NCBI GenBank assembly: GCA_023313575.1
Contig: JAJTTP010000017.1
Span: 806,001 to 870,000 of the forward strand
Direction: 5' to 3'
Origin: Eutypella sp. D-1
Taxonomy: Eukaryota > Ascomycota > Sordariomycetes > Xylariales > Diatrypaceae
Length of the DNA: 64,000 nt
In this document: piece by piece, positions 34,256 to 46,480 of the stretch
Layout: each line of letters opens with the position of its first letter
Numbering within the stretch: position 1 is the first letter of the stretch
Translations under genes and position numbers: made by a program
The notes under the pieces: generated by a model
What the model was told of the DNA's origin: nothing
The model's input: the letters and a program-made list of their open reading frames with translations, nothing else
Databases searched by the model: none

Positions 34256-36909
34256 ATCCAGCCCTGCTTGGAGGGCGAGGATCTATTCAAGACTACGAAT
34301 AGGAAGAGAGGGAATCATCATGAAGGATTGCGTGCGGGAATTGTCTCCCTTTCAGGTTTCATCGAATGGGCTAGCTAGCGTAACCCCGACCATCTTATAC
34401 AACTCATTCCTTACAAATGCAGAAATAATTCAAAGCTATGATATATATGTATATACAAACTTCATAAATCTCTTATCAGGCAAGACGAACTTGGCATCTA
34501 GTGATAGTAAGCTTGTATATCATGATAATCAAGACGTAGGTTGCTTCTCACTAGACTTGGGGCCATAGTCTAATAATTGGAGACAAGTATGTTCTCTTGC
34601 TATATACTTCAAACTGAAACTGAAAGTAATTAGAGAATATATACAGTGCTGTTTGAATACATAACTGCACCCCTCGTACGTTAAAATTTAGCTGTGCCAA
34701 GTGGACAGCCTCACAAAAAGGGGTAGAAATCCGACTATAATATCTAGGTCTATAGCCAAACCGAGAACCACTCATCGGCACAGGCTAGGAACGCAGCAGC
34801 TAGCAAGGGGTAAGAAGTACTAGGAGACCGGAACATCTGTCTTGGAACGACGAGAATGCACACCATCTTGCCGCAGCAGGATTTAGGCCGGCTTCGTCAA
34901 GGGCCCGGCCTACTTGCTTACCCCCCGGCCCTGCAGCCGGAGTCCCGTGACTACCACTTCATGCGGAAGGGAATAAAAAACATGCAAGACATACCTACCT
35001 CGCATAGAGGTTATATCACGTGTTGGCAGAATAGGTAGTTGGTAGCGCATACTGTGGGTGTGGGGTGTTAGTACCGGGTCGCAGAACGGGCTGCAGGAGT
35101 AGTACCGTACTAGCTACTCCTCTCCTGGCTCGGCTATCCGTGGAAGGCATGCCAGGTATATTATTCGTAGGACCCTTGGCGAGAGTCTCCGCACAACCCT
35201 TCAGGCCGACCTATCCGTTGAGTAAATAGCTCGTCGTAATATATGGCTTATAGAAGAGAGGGGGCGGGGGACAGCCAACCAGACGGGACTACTCGCTGGC
35301 CACGACATCAGTGCTCGGGTACGGTAGCAAGGCTTCACCAGTGTTCTATCTGGGCACCTTATGCACTCTATCCGGGCACCAAGACAGGGTAAGAGCCTCA
35401 CTATACGCTCGGGAGAGCTGATTGCCGTTGAGGGCAAGACCCCTGACGGACCCGCATAGACAAGGGGCCAGTCAGGTTTGCCAAAGGGGGAAGTTGATTC
35501 ACATCCATTTTACTTCTGACTACGCATAGAGGATGCTATAGTGTACCAGGGGGTATATTATACGGGGTAACCAACGTATAACTTGACCGCCACATAGTGT
35601 AGGTACATAGGTAGGGCACTTGTCATGGCAAGGCCGGATCCCACTGCACCAGGCTAATGTGTAACGTAGACAACCCGAATACTCGCCATCTTACACCATT
35701 ATCGTCATGTATCAAGCATTCAGCCAAGTGCTACAAGATCACTAACATCTGATAATAGCAGGCGTCGAGCCAAGTGCTGACTTATATGAAGGCAATCTGT
35801 TATCCTATGAAATAAAACAACTGGCAGACATGAGAACGTGTTACGCACATACGCATACCTACCCGTCACTTAACCCTCCGTACCTTCCTCGTCTGCTAGG
35901 AAGCCGTCCCGGTCCCCTCCTCCCTTCCAAGGTAGAAAGATCGCGCATGTATACCGATCTGGAGGACGTCGATGACGATACATCCTGACCCAGAACAAGA
36001 GCTAGCCTCCAAGCAACAGCCCCGATGAATAAATATGCCCGAGGGAGCAAGCCAGAACTGGGAACCGCTTATAAGATTTCACAGGCCAGCGTAACCGCCG
36101 TGATCCCCACCCGCACCGGCGCGGGCCGCCCGGCACCGTCATATTCTTCTCGTATAGTAATAAACCATAGTTTTGAAACGAAAAAAGATAGCCCCCCCCC
36201 CAACGAACCTCGGGGGTCGGGCAATGTTGCTCGGACGAAGTCGATAACAGCACCGCTTACCTATCTATATCTTACCACCATCTTGGGAACGACGCCAAGG
36301 AAATCCCGTCCTAGGAGAGCCAGATGCATAGGCGCGGCTCTTCAGTATGTAATGCACGCCCCCCACCCCACCCCCCGGATATTCAAATTAGGTAATATCT
36401 ATATCTATATCAAGGATTCGTAACTATTCATTATTTTGCTGCCGGCCATGGGGGTCTTGTTCATAGCAAGACTCATAAAAATACGCGTAAAAATTATCGG
36501 CTAGCTACCTAGATAGTCTTCTGATTTGGTTGGTTGTGAGGAAGCTTCTTCTATAGAGATGCCCGCCCTAGCCTTAACTATACATACTGACTTGTAGCTA
36601 GCTATTGGGCCAGTTCTTTGGTTTTTTTAACCCCGAATTGGATTATATGCAGTTGACGCAAGTAGGCGCAAAGTGGGCGGAAGTAGGTAGGTAGGCGGGT
36701 TCCTAAAACGGCAACCAAATAAAAAGGAAGACATGGTCTCACGCCTTGTTTCTTCTCCAGCGCCTTTTCGCTTGGAGTCCGAGAATCAGTGCCAGTTCTT
36801 CTTCCGAATCTGCTTCCAGTTCTGCTTCCAGTTCTGCTGCCGTTGGTGGCTGGCGGGCCGGCTGGGCAGCCAGCCCTAGTGCAAGATGGTTGGGAGGGAA
36901 AGGGGGCAT
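34256..36909. other. Gene-poor intergenic region
   Basis: About 2.65 kb without a supportable gene. Includes TAGGTAGG-type motifs near 35602 and 36682-36693 and a C run near 36192-36201. Ends at the 3' side of paf1. Confidence 0.6.
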
Positions 36910-38497
36910 CTAATCCTCCTCATCACCTTCGGCATCCTGATCTTCCTCGTCATCATCGTCGCCGACGCTTTGATGCCGGCCGTTCGTCGCCGCATCCACC
37001 TCGGCATCCGCGTCGGCGTCGGCGTCCACGTCGGCGTCCGCATCTGCATCGCCGTCACCGTTCTGCTGACGCGGAGACGACCCGCCCGCTGCCGCTGTAG
37101 CTGCTGCCGTCGCCGGCTCCTCTTCCTCCTCGTCGGCGCCGTAGGGCGATTCGTACGGGTGTTCCTTGAACCAGGCCATCACCTGCTTCAGCTGCTCGTC
37201 GGGTTCGTTCACCGTGACGTCGAGCTGTGCGACACCCGTTTCCTCATCGACCGTCGCTCCTATCGTGCGGGCGATGTTCTTGGTACGCTGGGGCCGCAGC
37301 GTTGTCCGCTGCATGACGGGGTAGTAGAAGGCGGCCTTCTGATCGCCGCCAGTGGCGGCGTCGCTGCCGCTACTGAACCCGATGACGACCTCTTCATCGT
37401 ACTTGGTATCGTGGCCCAGTTCCGTCTCCTGCGCAGTCTCGTATGCTCGGATCCGGTTGAACTGGAACATGGGGCCCTTGCCGTTCTTGTGTGTGTATAG
37501 GCTTTCGTCATCGTGGTCAGGGTTGCTCACATTGAACCTCTGACCGAATTTGTCGGCCGTGCTGGTGGAGTCAGCGAGGTAAAACTCGTAATTCATCGAG
37601 TTGGTGGGCTTGGGCACGCTTTGGGGATCCCGTTCGTGAGCCTGAACCGCTGCCTCAAACGCCTCTGCCTCTGCATCGGTCTTGTCGATGGGTCGGAAAA
37701 GACCTTTAAGCAGGCGCTTGTCATACGTCTTTGAAGGTGGTACAGGGTTGTTGGTGAACTTGACGGTGACATAGGCGCCCGAGTCCGGGAAGGTATCGAG
37801 GTCGGGGAGCATGGGAAAGGCGTCGACAACCTTCACGTTTCGTTTAGACGGGTGTTTTACACGGCTCTTGTCTTTTAGGTTCGCGGCGGCAATGGCAAAG
37901 CTCTGGTCGATCTTTCGCTTGATGTAGGCGGGTGAATCCTTGTCGGGTTCTGGCGAGGGCCGCTTCAATGGTCTCCGGGGAGCTGGATTGAGACCTCGTA
38001 GGGGACCGCTATCGGGTCGTACCTTGCTCGCGACAGAGGAGATATACTCGGTTCGTCGGAGGAAGGATACGGAAGGATCGGCGACTTTGGGCTTTCCAAG
38101 AGTAGAAAGAGGTCTGAGAAGGGGCCGGTCGTTCGGATGAGGGGGCGGTGGTTGCGCAGGAGCTTGAATTGCTAACTTGGGAATCAGCACCAGATCGTAT
38201 AGACCTCAGCATACAGATCGACGGGGACATCTACTCACAGCTCTCATCACCATCAAAAATACCCGGCATCCCGACAAGGTCCAGCGGCATTCCAAGTTCA
38301 GCATCCGCCTCGATATTGAGAGGCTGCTCCCTGGCCAGCCTCGACGCGAAGGTCGGGGTAGTATATTGGCCGCTGGCTAACCCGGTATTGGGGATATCTA
38401 GGAGCTTCGGCGGGTTGGGAGGGGGCGGGAGTGCATTGGAGAACCGGATCCTCGCAATGAAGTCCTGATGGACGGAGCGCGAAGAAGACGACGCCAT
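36910..38497 (-). CDS. PAF1: RNA polymerase II-associated factor Paf1
   Basis: Two exons, 38497-38239 and 38171-36910; 506 residues. Core subunit of the Paf1 elongation complex, nuclear, linking Pol II to histone modification. Matches the family at the N-terminus (FIARIRFSNALPPPPNPPKLL), the middle (FLRRTEYIS, PAYIKRKIDQSF, then the KHPSKRNVKVVDAFPMLPD region) and the MNYEFYLAD segment. The C-terminal ~70 residues are acidic and low in complexity, including Asp-Ala dipeptide repeats from a GAC/GCN hexamer array at about 36997-37055. That kind of acidic tail is common in Paf1. The plus-strand ORF opposite the 3' half is a shadow. Confidence 0.95.
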
Positions 38498-39479
38498 TGC
38501 GATCGCTTCAAGCTACTGTGCTCGTGGAAAGGGAAGGGAAGGGAAGTGAAGTGAGGTGTTCGAGATGTGGCGATGGCGATGGAGAATTGCGCGAACGCGG
38601 TCGCGCTTTTCTCGAGGTCAAGGTTGACGTCGATCTTGAATGAAGAAAAGTCGGACCAGTATCTTTTATTTAAAAAGGTGATCGATATAAAATCATGCGC
38701 CGTTCAAGGTGCAGAAAGTCGGATTGAAGAGATAGAGGGGTGGGTTAAAGTTAACTGCGAATAGAAGAAAGTTGAGGAAAAGAGCAGAGTTGATAGAACC
38801 TGATGAGGAAAGTGAGAGGAAGGCCGGTAGGAAGGTCGAAGCTGGCAAGCGCGGGAGACCCACTTGAGATTTCCGATAAAACCTTAACGTTACGTACTAA
38901 AATGTATCTAGGTATCTACGTACCTGGAGCGTACCTGCAGTGCCAACAATACCTACCTAGGTATGGTGTTGAATAACCACCTTGTAAGGGGATAACATGC
39001 AATAATACGAAAAATGCCCGAATGAGAGAATGCTCAAGTAGCTGCTGCAGGACAAGAGCAGAGTCCAATCTATATAGGTAGTATTCCCTCTTGTCGTATT
39101 ACAGAGCATCATCTCGTGATAGGTAGGCACCTAAACCTTGGAACGCTGTGGTCCTGTAGTCAAGCAGCCTCATACTGCATATCAACATACTTTATGGTAG
39201 ATTAATACAAGCGGTCCGTCCCTCCCAAGCAAAAACACCTTCTGTTATCGCCTGCCTGCTTACCACCGGCAGGCTGTCCGTAAAAATGAGTAGCATCGTG
39301 CCAGTGTATCCGCCTTGCCGTTTTGTCCCCTCTCTCTCATCGTACCCGCTACTTCGTACATACGCATTAGGTAGAACATGATAAGACTTTTTCCGTCGTA
39401 AAGGGTCGCGCAGCTTCTATGAGGCATGCCGAGTAATCGCGTCTCGTGGCTTTTTTTCCCTCCCCTTTTCCCTCTTCGT
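38498..39479. other. Intergenic between paf1 and rer1
   Basis: Promoter of paf1 and downstream DNA of rer1. Contains TACCTAGGTA at 38954-38963 and related TAGGTAT/TACGTACC copies near 38908-38935. No gene. Confidence 0.65.
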
Positions 39480-40304
39480 CTATTTGCTGCTGTATTTGGT
39501 CTTGCCGAAGGAGAACGGCACGTACTTGTACTTGATCATGTGCTGGATCTGCTTGCGCACTGTTGATTATCCACGTTAGCTTCTGCGGAGAACTATTGGG
39601 GGGGAGGGGGGGGGGGTTCTGTCCGGATGTCTTACTGGTGAGCACAAAGAGGATGATCCAATACATGACCAAGACGGGCCAGAAGACCGGCACGTTGAAG
39701 ACTTCGAACCAGGTGCAGAGGAAGCCAATGCCGATGGCGCGGGTCGCCCCGTGCCAGAACTTGAACTCGGGAAGTCGGCGGATGAAGGGGCGGAACTCCT
39801 CGTCCTGCTTGGTCGGCAGGCCGCCCGCGGACCCGTCTTCCATCTCACTGTCTATCGCATCGTTGGACGGGTCGAACTTGGGCGACAGGAAAGCGAGGAA
39901 CATGTTGAGGAGGTAGATGCCGAGCGCGTAGGCGACTATGCAAATAAAGACGGTGAGCCATTGAGTCACTGAAGCGCGGACAGACATATTGTTTGGGTGA
40001 TTTGGTGATTGGTGATCGGTGCTTACCTATGTACCAGCCTTGCGCAATGAAAATTCGGAGGAAGAAGATGACTAGGAATGCGCCGGTGGCAATCCATCGG
40101 TATAGGGTGTACGGTGTCGACTGATCTAGTAGAGCTTGATATCGCTGGAGAAGAATTACGTGTGAGTATATAGTTTTAAATAGGCGACATCATTGGCGAC
40201 ATCATCATGAATTGGTTTCGCGGGTAGAAACGTACCCTCTGAAGTTTGGAGCTTTGGGCTTGGACAGCCGCGAAAGGGGTCTGTTCCGGCTCTATGTTCT
40301 CCAT
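39480..40304 (-). CDS. RER1: Rer1, Golgi-to-ER retrieval receptor
   Basis: Four exons: 40304-40236, 40144-40027, 39935-39636, 39559-39480; 188 residues, the usual Rer1 length. Rer1 sorts ER membrane proteins in the early Golgi and returns them by COPI vesicles. Family signatures are [44 protein letters not shown], the [17 protein letters not shown] loop, and [19 protein letters not shown] near the end. Four hydrophobic membrane segments are visible. The third intron carries a long C tract on the sense strand (G run at 39598-39616 on plus) and a clear GCTAAC branch site (minus strand of 39575-39580). No intact long ORF shows this gene; it is only seen by splicing. Confidence 0.96.
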
Positions 40305-41332
40305 TGTGTATATACGGTTGTCTGGTGGTTTCTGGTGGTTTCTGGTGGAGGCTCGATAGTGACAGAACGATGTCAAAAGTAAGAGTTGTTTTCTTTTTTT
40401 TCAATAAGGATGGCAGCTTAATTTGTAAAAGTCCCTTTGTGACGCCGACGAGAAATATATAAACGTTGTGGTTTACGTGGAATATTAAAGTATAATATAC
40501 GTAAAGTAGGGGGGGGAAAGTGACCGAGCCTTAAAGAAGGAGATAGGAGGATGTCCCACGAGTTGTGATGTCGCGACTTTGACTTTTTGAGATCGCAGAT
40601 CACCTGGGAAGGCTTGGAAAGCCTGGAAAGCCTGGGGCAATTCAATTAGGAGCCCTTTGATTTGAATGAAATCTGGCCCGCCCCAATGGCCCGCCTAGTC
40701 CGTTAACGTTTTGTCAGTCAGTCTAAGCCACATTCTCGGGTCGGTTACCTGCTTTTTGCCTATCAAGCCACGACCTTGACACCGGGTTAATTATTTAAAA
40801 GTGGGACATCCCTGTCATGGCCACGCAACGCACCTGGGCAAGCTGGGCAGCCCCCTTTTCATAATCATTATTATGTAATCGCATAACTCCGTCATTAATG
40901 CATACATACTTTGAATGGAGCATAAGCCAGATTTATGCAGATATACGTAGAGACTCTCTCAAGCTCTGACGTTTATGTGGGCTTTTGTTCATCCCACCGT
41001 GGACCTCGGCCAGTGACGGCCCATTTGTATAAGGGAATGAATGGCCATTCATCAAACTCCAGTGAGCTTCCCTCCTTCCGAGCGAGACTCCCTTGAATAC
41101 ATACTCCTAGGTAGGTATGTAATATACACATATTGTATTGGGATTTAATTCTCCCGTTTGGCCAACTTGTCAATTATATATAATTCCAAAGGATTCGTCC
41201 CAGTTCTTATTCATTGAATATATATATCATTTATCTGCCCCCGCTAACTTCGTCTTTGAGAGACTGGCTACTTAGTGGCAAGCAGGTACCCGGTTTCACG
41301 TGTAAGCCGAGCCGAAGGGAGCTATCAGAAAC
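40305..41332. other. Divergent intergenic region, rer1 / enoyl-CoA hydratase
   Basis: Bidirectional promoter of about 1 kb. CCTAGGTAGGTA at 41106-41117 and a TATATATAAT stretch near 41175. No gene. Confidence 0.65.
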
Positions 41333-42302
41333 ATGAATGCATTGCGAGGTCTGAGGCCAATTGCCTCTCGTTTCCAGCCGTGCACGCTTCCCCGAATCAC
41401 ACGGTCATTTTCTGCTACAGCGGGCAGGAACAGCAGCAGTTCTTATGAATTCATCCAAACCTCGGAACCCAAGCCGGGGGTGGGGCAAGGTAAGATGTTA
41501 TCGTCATTCAAGTATACGACTATAGATATCTATATATGTATGCGTATGGCTTACACGATTGTTTTTCGCAGTCACTCTGAATCGGCCCAAGGCCTTGAAC
41601 GCATTGTGCACGCCCCTAATCAATGAACTCAACCAGGCGCTGTCGAACTTCAATGCATCGGACAGCGTCTCGGTCATCATCCTGACCGGCTCACAGAAGG
41701 CGTTCGCTGCTGGTGCGGATATCAAGGAGATGGCGCCGCTCACCTTCTCCAAGGCCTACACGCAGAGCTTCATCGAGTCGTGGTCGCAACTCACGACCCA
41801 GGTCAAGAAGCCCATCATCGCCGCCGTGTCCGGTCATGCGCTGGGCGGCGGCTGCGAGCTCGCCATGATGGCCGACATCCTCTACTGCACGGAGGGAGCC
41901 AACTTCGGCCAGCCCGAGATCAAGCTGGGCACGATCCCCGGCGCCGGCGGTAGCCAGAGACTGACCAGGGCGATCGGCAAGTCCAAGGCCATGGAGCTCA
42001 TCCTGACGGGCAAATCGTTCACGGGCGTCGAGGCGGAGAAGTGGGGGCTGGCGGCGAGGACGTTCCCGAGCTACGAGGCGCTCATGGAGGGCGCGCTCCA
42101 GACGGCGGAGACCATCGCGGGCTACTCCAAGGTGGCGATCATCGGGGCCAAGGAGGTGGTGAATAAGAGCCAGGACCTGCCCCTGAGGGACGGCGTCGAG
42201 TACGAGAGGAGGGTGTTCCACGGTATCTTCGGGAGCCAGGACCAGAAGATTGGGATGAAGGCGTTTGCGGAGAAGCAGAAACCCGAGTGGACCCACGAAT
42301 AA
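41333..42302 (+). CDS. echA: Mitochondrial enoyl-CoA hydratase
   Basis: Exons 41333-41489 and 41572-42302; 295 residues. Short-chain enoyl-CoA hydratase (crotonase superfamily) of mitochondrial beta-oxidation. The first ~33 residues are Arg/Ser-rich without acids, a mitochondrial presequence. The CoA/oxyanion motif is AAGADIKEM and SGHALGGGCELAMM. Catalytic Glu148 and Glu168 (in GQPEIKLGTIPGAGG) are 20 residues apart, as Glu144/Glu164 in the rat enzyme. The C-terminus KPEWTHE is typical of ECHS1-like proteins, and there is no peroxisomal SKL signal. Divergent from rer1. Confidence 0.95.
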
Positions 42303-43375
42303 GGGCGATTACCTACGCTTGTCATCTCGTCTGTAGTTAAATGAAGACCTAGAACTCGACACTTGAGACCTAATTGTTTATTGCTGACTTTTTATGATAT
42401 GAATGATGGGACGCTCTTGATCCAACACATCTTGTACTCGTATCAGAACGGCTCGACAGAACAGTTCATGTTTGAGCCGCGGGGCAGCCAGCATGTGGGC
42501 CTGAAACCCCCCATCCCCCCAGACTACCGCCTAAAGCCACCCCTAAAAAAGAGAGATCGACGTGTTGGTGATACTCGAATTAGCTTAGCGCGATCTTGTA
42601 GGCCTCATCGCATTTCGACCTTGGCTATGAATACCATCCCATGTCAACATCAAACGTTGAATCACTAAGAATCATCAAGTTTGGTCTTCTAAGATGCTGC
42701 TGATGTGACTGGAATGGAAGATGGTCATTTTGAACTTCAACTATAAATACAGTTTCCTCCTTGATCCTGGTTTTCCTTGAATATTCCTTCTTACATAATA
42801 TAACATCAGGCTGCAGCCCGCCTCCCCGCCCCCATCTCCCAGCTTACGAGAACTAGCGAATACGATCTTTTTTTTTTTTTTTTTGCGGTTTTGTCTTTAT
42901 GACCGGGTCGTCTCCAAAGTCGCGGGATTGGCTGACTTTGACCTTTTAGCTGACTGGCTGACTGAGCCATCACGCAGCTGAATTTCCCTTGTTAGCCATA
43001 CCCGTCACGAGGGCACAGCACCCGCATATTGCATTATCATTTTACACTCGACAAGTCCTTGACGAATGACCTTTTGCCATGACCTTTTTGCCGGTATCCG
43101 CCATCCCCACTACGGGTACGGAAAATCCATTACTATAGGTGAATACATAGCTAAGTACGTTATATTGGGTAACTCAGCAGCGCAGATCCATGGACCACGG
43201 ACGTGGATGCTATACGTGCCTCTTGAAAAAAAAGTTTCCAGAAATCAATCATTTCTAACACTTAACATTACACTATCATCCGGATAACTCAAAGCTCGTC
43301 GTGCCTTTGGCACATTTACTGGTCCTTGAGTTAAGAAAAAGTAGACCCTCGTTTCATTGATACATAGCCCTTAAT
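42303..43375. other. Intergenic upstream of the RING/ZZ/SH3 gene
   Basis: No gene seen. A 17-nt T run lies at 42868-42884. The rest is 3' flank of the hydratase gene and promoter of the next. Confidence 0.65.
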
Positions 43376-46300
43376 ATGGACTCTCCACGAGCTGGCGTGG
43401 ATCTCGAGAAAGAGTTGACATGTTCGGTTAGTCAGATCCGACGGGCATTCCTCTAGTCTACTGAAGGCTATTTTATTCCCCTTTTCCTTCTTCTTCTTCT
43501 TCTTCTCGTGGTAAGCTAACCTACATGAAAAATCAAAAAGATATGCACTGAGGTCCTATTCGAACCCTTGACACTACTCGATTGCCTGCACACCTTCTGC
43601 GGTTCCTGTCTTACCGACTGGTTCCGTTGGCAACAGACGACGGCCGAGAACGCCCCGGACCCTCCGAGTCCCGGATCTAAGATCTTCACCTGCCCGTCAT
43701 GTCGCGCGCACGTCCGGGGCACCCGGCACAACGCCACCGTTGCCACCCTGCTCGAGATGTTTCTCTCCGCGAATCCGGACAAGGCGAAGACCGACGAGGA
43801 GAAGGAGGAGGCGCGCAAGAGGTACAGGCCCGGCGACAACGTGCTGCCTAAGATCAAGGTGCACGAGAAGTCTTCCGAAGAGAGGAGGATCGAGGAGATG
43901 GAGAGGAGGATGCTGGAGCAGGCCCGCGTCCTGAGCTTGCAGCAAGACGTCGGCATCCAGCCGTCGTCGGATTCCGAGAGAGCCCGCCGTCGCCGCCGTC
44001 GCGAGCATAGCAACTCTGTAGGTACCATTGGCAGGTCCGACCGGGACAGCAGTCGTGACCAGCGGCGCCGCGACGACCGTGAGCAGAGCCGTCTGAGGGA
44101 ACACCGGAGGCACCGGTCCGACGTCCCCTCTACCGACCGTCGCCAAGGCCAGAGCGTGTCGCAAAACCAGTCCCGCGACTCGTCCCAGGTGCGGAGGAGG
44201 CATATAGAGCACCAGGCGTCGATAAGGTCGCTGATCAGCTCGTCCGACATCGACTCGCGCGATCTCGAGAGGGAGATCGAGGACTTCGCGCGCCACATTC
44301 AAGAGGAGGGGTTTCTGGAAGGTCTCAACCTGGACAACATCGACGAGCTCTCGCGAAACGACGAGCTCAGCCGTAAGATTACCGAGGCGTATCGGAGGAG
44401 GCAGAGGGAGAGGTCCCGCCAGGAACCAGCTCGAAGAGGGAATAACAGTCCCACAACTCGGCAGTTTGAGTCTGCGCGATCGGTCTCCAGGTCACCCTTC
44501 ACAGACACGTCACGCCCTGTTACAAGTAATACCCGGCCAAGGTCGAGTTCGGCGAACACGAGACCGACGACCTCCACGAGCCAACTAGAGGATCGGAGTC
44601 GCCCCCCTGTCACCTCGACACACCTTGAAGTACGCAATAACCCCGAGAGGAGACCGCGTAGGAGAACATCAAGCGATGGGAGACGAAGTTCTACGGATCC
44701 CATCCGACCCAGCTCAGCCGAGACCAGGCCAGCGGCGAGATCACAGACGGACCTAACCTTACCATCACAGAACGGAGAATCAACATCACAAGGACGACCT
44801 TCGATATCCGAATTTCGTAGCTCCAGCATGCCCTCGTCAAACTCACCCCCACAAGCCCCGCGAGAACACTCCCCCGAGAGAGGTCTGCCCTTCAGCGCAA
44901 GGGCCACCGCGACGCAGGGCGGGCCGAGCCGCGCCACAGCGGATCCGTCTGAAGCGGGTCCCCAGAGCCGGACGCGGCGAAAACGCCGGCCATCCGACCT
45001 AGTGGCCCCACAGGCGCCCCTCCCCAGCCTAGGTCTACTTTCCACGTCGCCGACGAACGCGCAGCATCCGCGGCCCAGGACGCAGTACTACCCGGAGCCG
45101 TCGATCGCGTGCGCGCGGTGCGGGCGAGCGCACATCGAGTACGAGCTGCACTACAACTGCGGCACGTGCCGCGACGGCAACTGGAACCTCTGCCTGGGCT
45201 GTTACCGCGCGGGCAAGGGGTGTCTGCACTGGTTCGGGTTCGGGTACGCGGCGTTCAAGAAGTGGGAGCGGGCGCGGGCGAGTAGCGGGGAGGCGGCGAC
45301 GGCAGCGGCGCTGGAGCCGCCGCACATGCTCACCGCGAACCGGTACGGCATGCCGAAGCATATCCCGGGGGGCGCGGATGGGCGACGCACGTTGACGACG
45401 GAGGACCCGGCGCGCCGGCTCGAGAGCGGCAGCTTCTGCGCCCGCTGCCTCGCATGGGCCAACGAGTGCTTCTGGCGCTGCGACCTCTGCAACGAGGGCG
45501 ACTGGGGCTTCTGCAACACGTGCGTCAACCAGGGCTTCGCGTGCACCCACCCCCTACTACCCCTCGCTTACGTGCCGCCGCCGCCACCGCCGCCGTCGTC
45601 ACAGCAACAAGCGAACGCGACGCCTCCCGGCAGCGGCCCGCCCACGCCCTCGCGATCGCCATCCCCCTCCCCCTCTACCACTCCGGCCCCGACGTCGCGG
45701 CGCCCGCTCTCGGCGTCACTACTCGCGGGCCCGAACGCGGTGGGGATCGGGAATTTCAGGCCGCTGACGTTCACGACGACGTGCGACGTGTGCCGGTCGC
45801 CGATCCCGCCGACGCAGCCGCGGTACCACTGCCCCTCGTGTATCAGCCACGTGTTCCCGGACGCGGACGCGGACGCGTCTCTGCCCGGCGACTACGACGT
45901 GTGCACGGCGTGCTACAAGGGCCTCGAGCGCGACGGCCGCCTGGCCCCCGAGAACGGCGCCACCGGCTGGCGCCGCTGCCTCCGCGGCCACCGCATGGTC
46001 GTCGTCGGCTTCGAAGAGGGCCGCGGCGGCCAGCGCCGTCGCGTCCTCGCTGATCTCGTCGGCGGCGTCTGCCTCCGCGTCGAGCCCTACCTCCATCAGG
46101 GCCAGGACCAGGACCAGAATGACGGCGGCAGCGAACCGGCACTGCAGATATGGTCCTGGCGTCAACCGGGTAGCGTCGGCGACAGTGGGGGGCCCGGTCC
46201 GAAAATCGAGCGCCTCGTCACGGTCGACGTGGCAAAGGCGGCGCCGCGGATGCCGAATGGTGCTAGCGCGGACCAATTCCCGCCCGAGGGCGGCGCGGGC

Positions 46301-46480
46301 CCGGCGTCCGTCGCCCGTTGGTCGTGGTACCCGCAGCCGGGGGCGGACGACGAGCTGCTGTTCCCCCGCGGCGCCGAGGTCCGCGAGGTCGAGGACGTGA
46401 ACGGCGACTGGTTCCACGGCTCCTACATGGGCGCCCAGGGCCTGTTCCCGTCGCCCTACGTCCGGGTCGTCGAGTGGTGA
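43376..46480 (+). CDS. RING - triple ZZ-like - SH3 protein (probable E3 ligase)
   Basis: Exons 43376-43426 and 43541-46480; 996 residues. A canonical C3HC4 RING uses Cys16, Cys19, Cys32, His34, Cys37, Cys40, Cys68 and Cys71, predicting E3 ubiquitin ligase activity. The intron falls between the first two ligands. A long Arg/Ser/Pro-rich disordered linker follows (about 100-530). Three ZZ-like zinc modules come next at about 540-595 (CARCGRAH), 649-690 (CARCLAWANECFWRC) and 765-845 (CDVCRSPI with a GWRRCLRGHRM segment). The last ~58 residues are an SH3 domain (ARWSWYPQ, GDWFHGSYMGAQGLFPSPYV). The combination suggests a ligase that recruits partners through proline motifs. I do not recognise a named orthologue. 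Antisense ORFs opposite it are shadows. Confidence 0.92.

Noticed and set aside
36886..37500. 204-codon plus-strand ORF with Val/Arg-rich protein
   Set aside because: Opposite the Paf1 coding exon; its odd composition comes from the reverse of the Asp-Ala repeat tail.
39604..39987. Minus-strand reading frame running from upstream DNA into rer1 exon 3 and its third intron
   Set aside because: It reads through two introns; spliced Rer1 of 188 residues matches the family exactly.
44299..46417. Long antisense ORFs (248, 171 and 232 codons) opposite the RING/ZZ/SH3 gene
   Set aside because: No domains; the plus strand has ordered zinc ligands and an SH3 domain.
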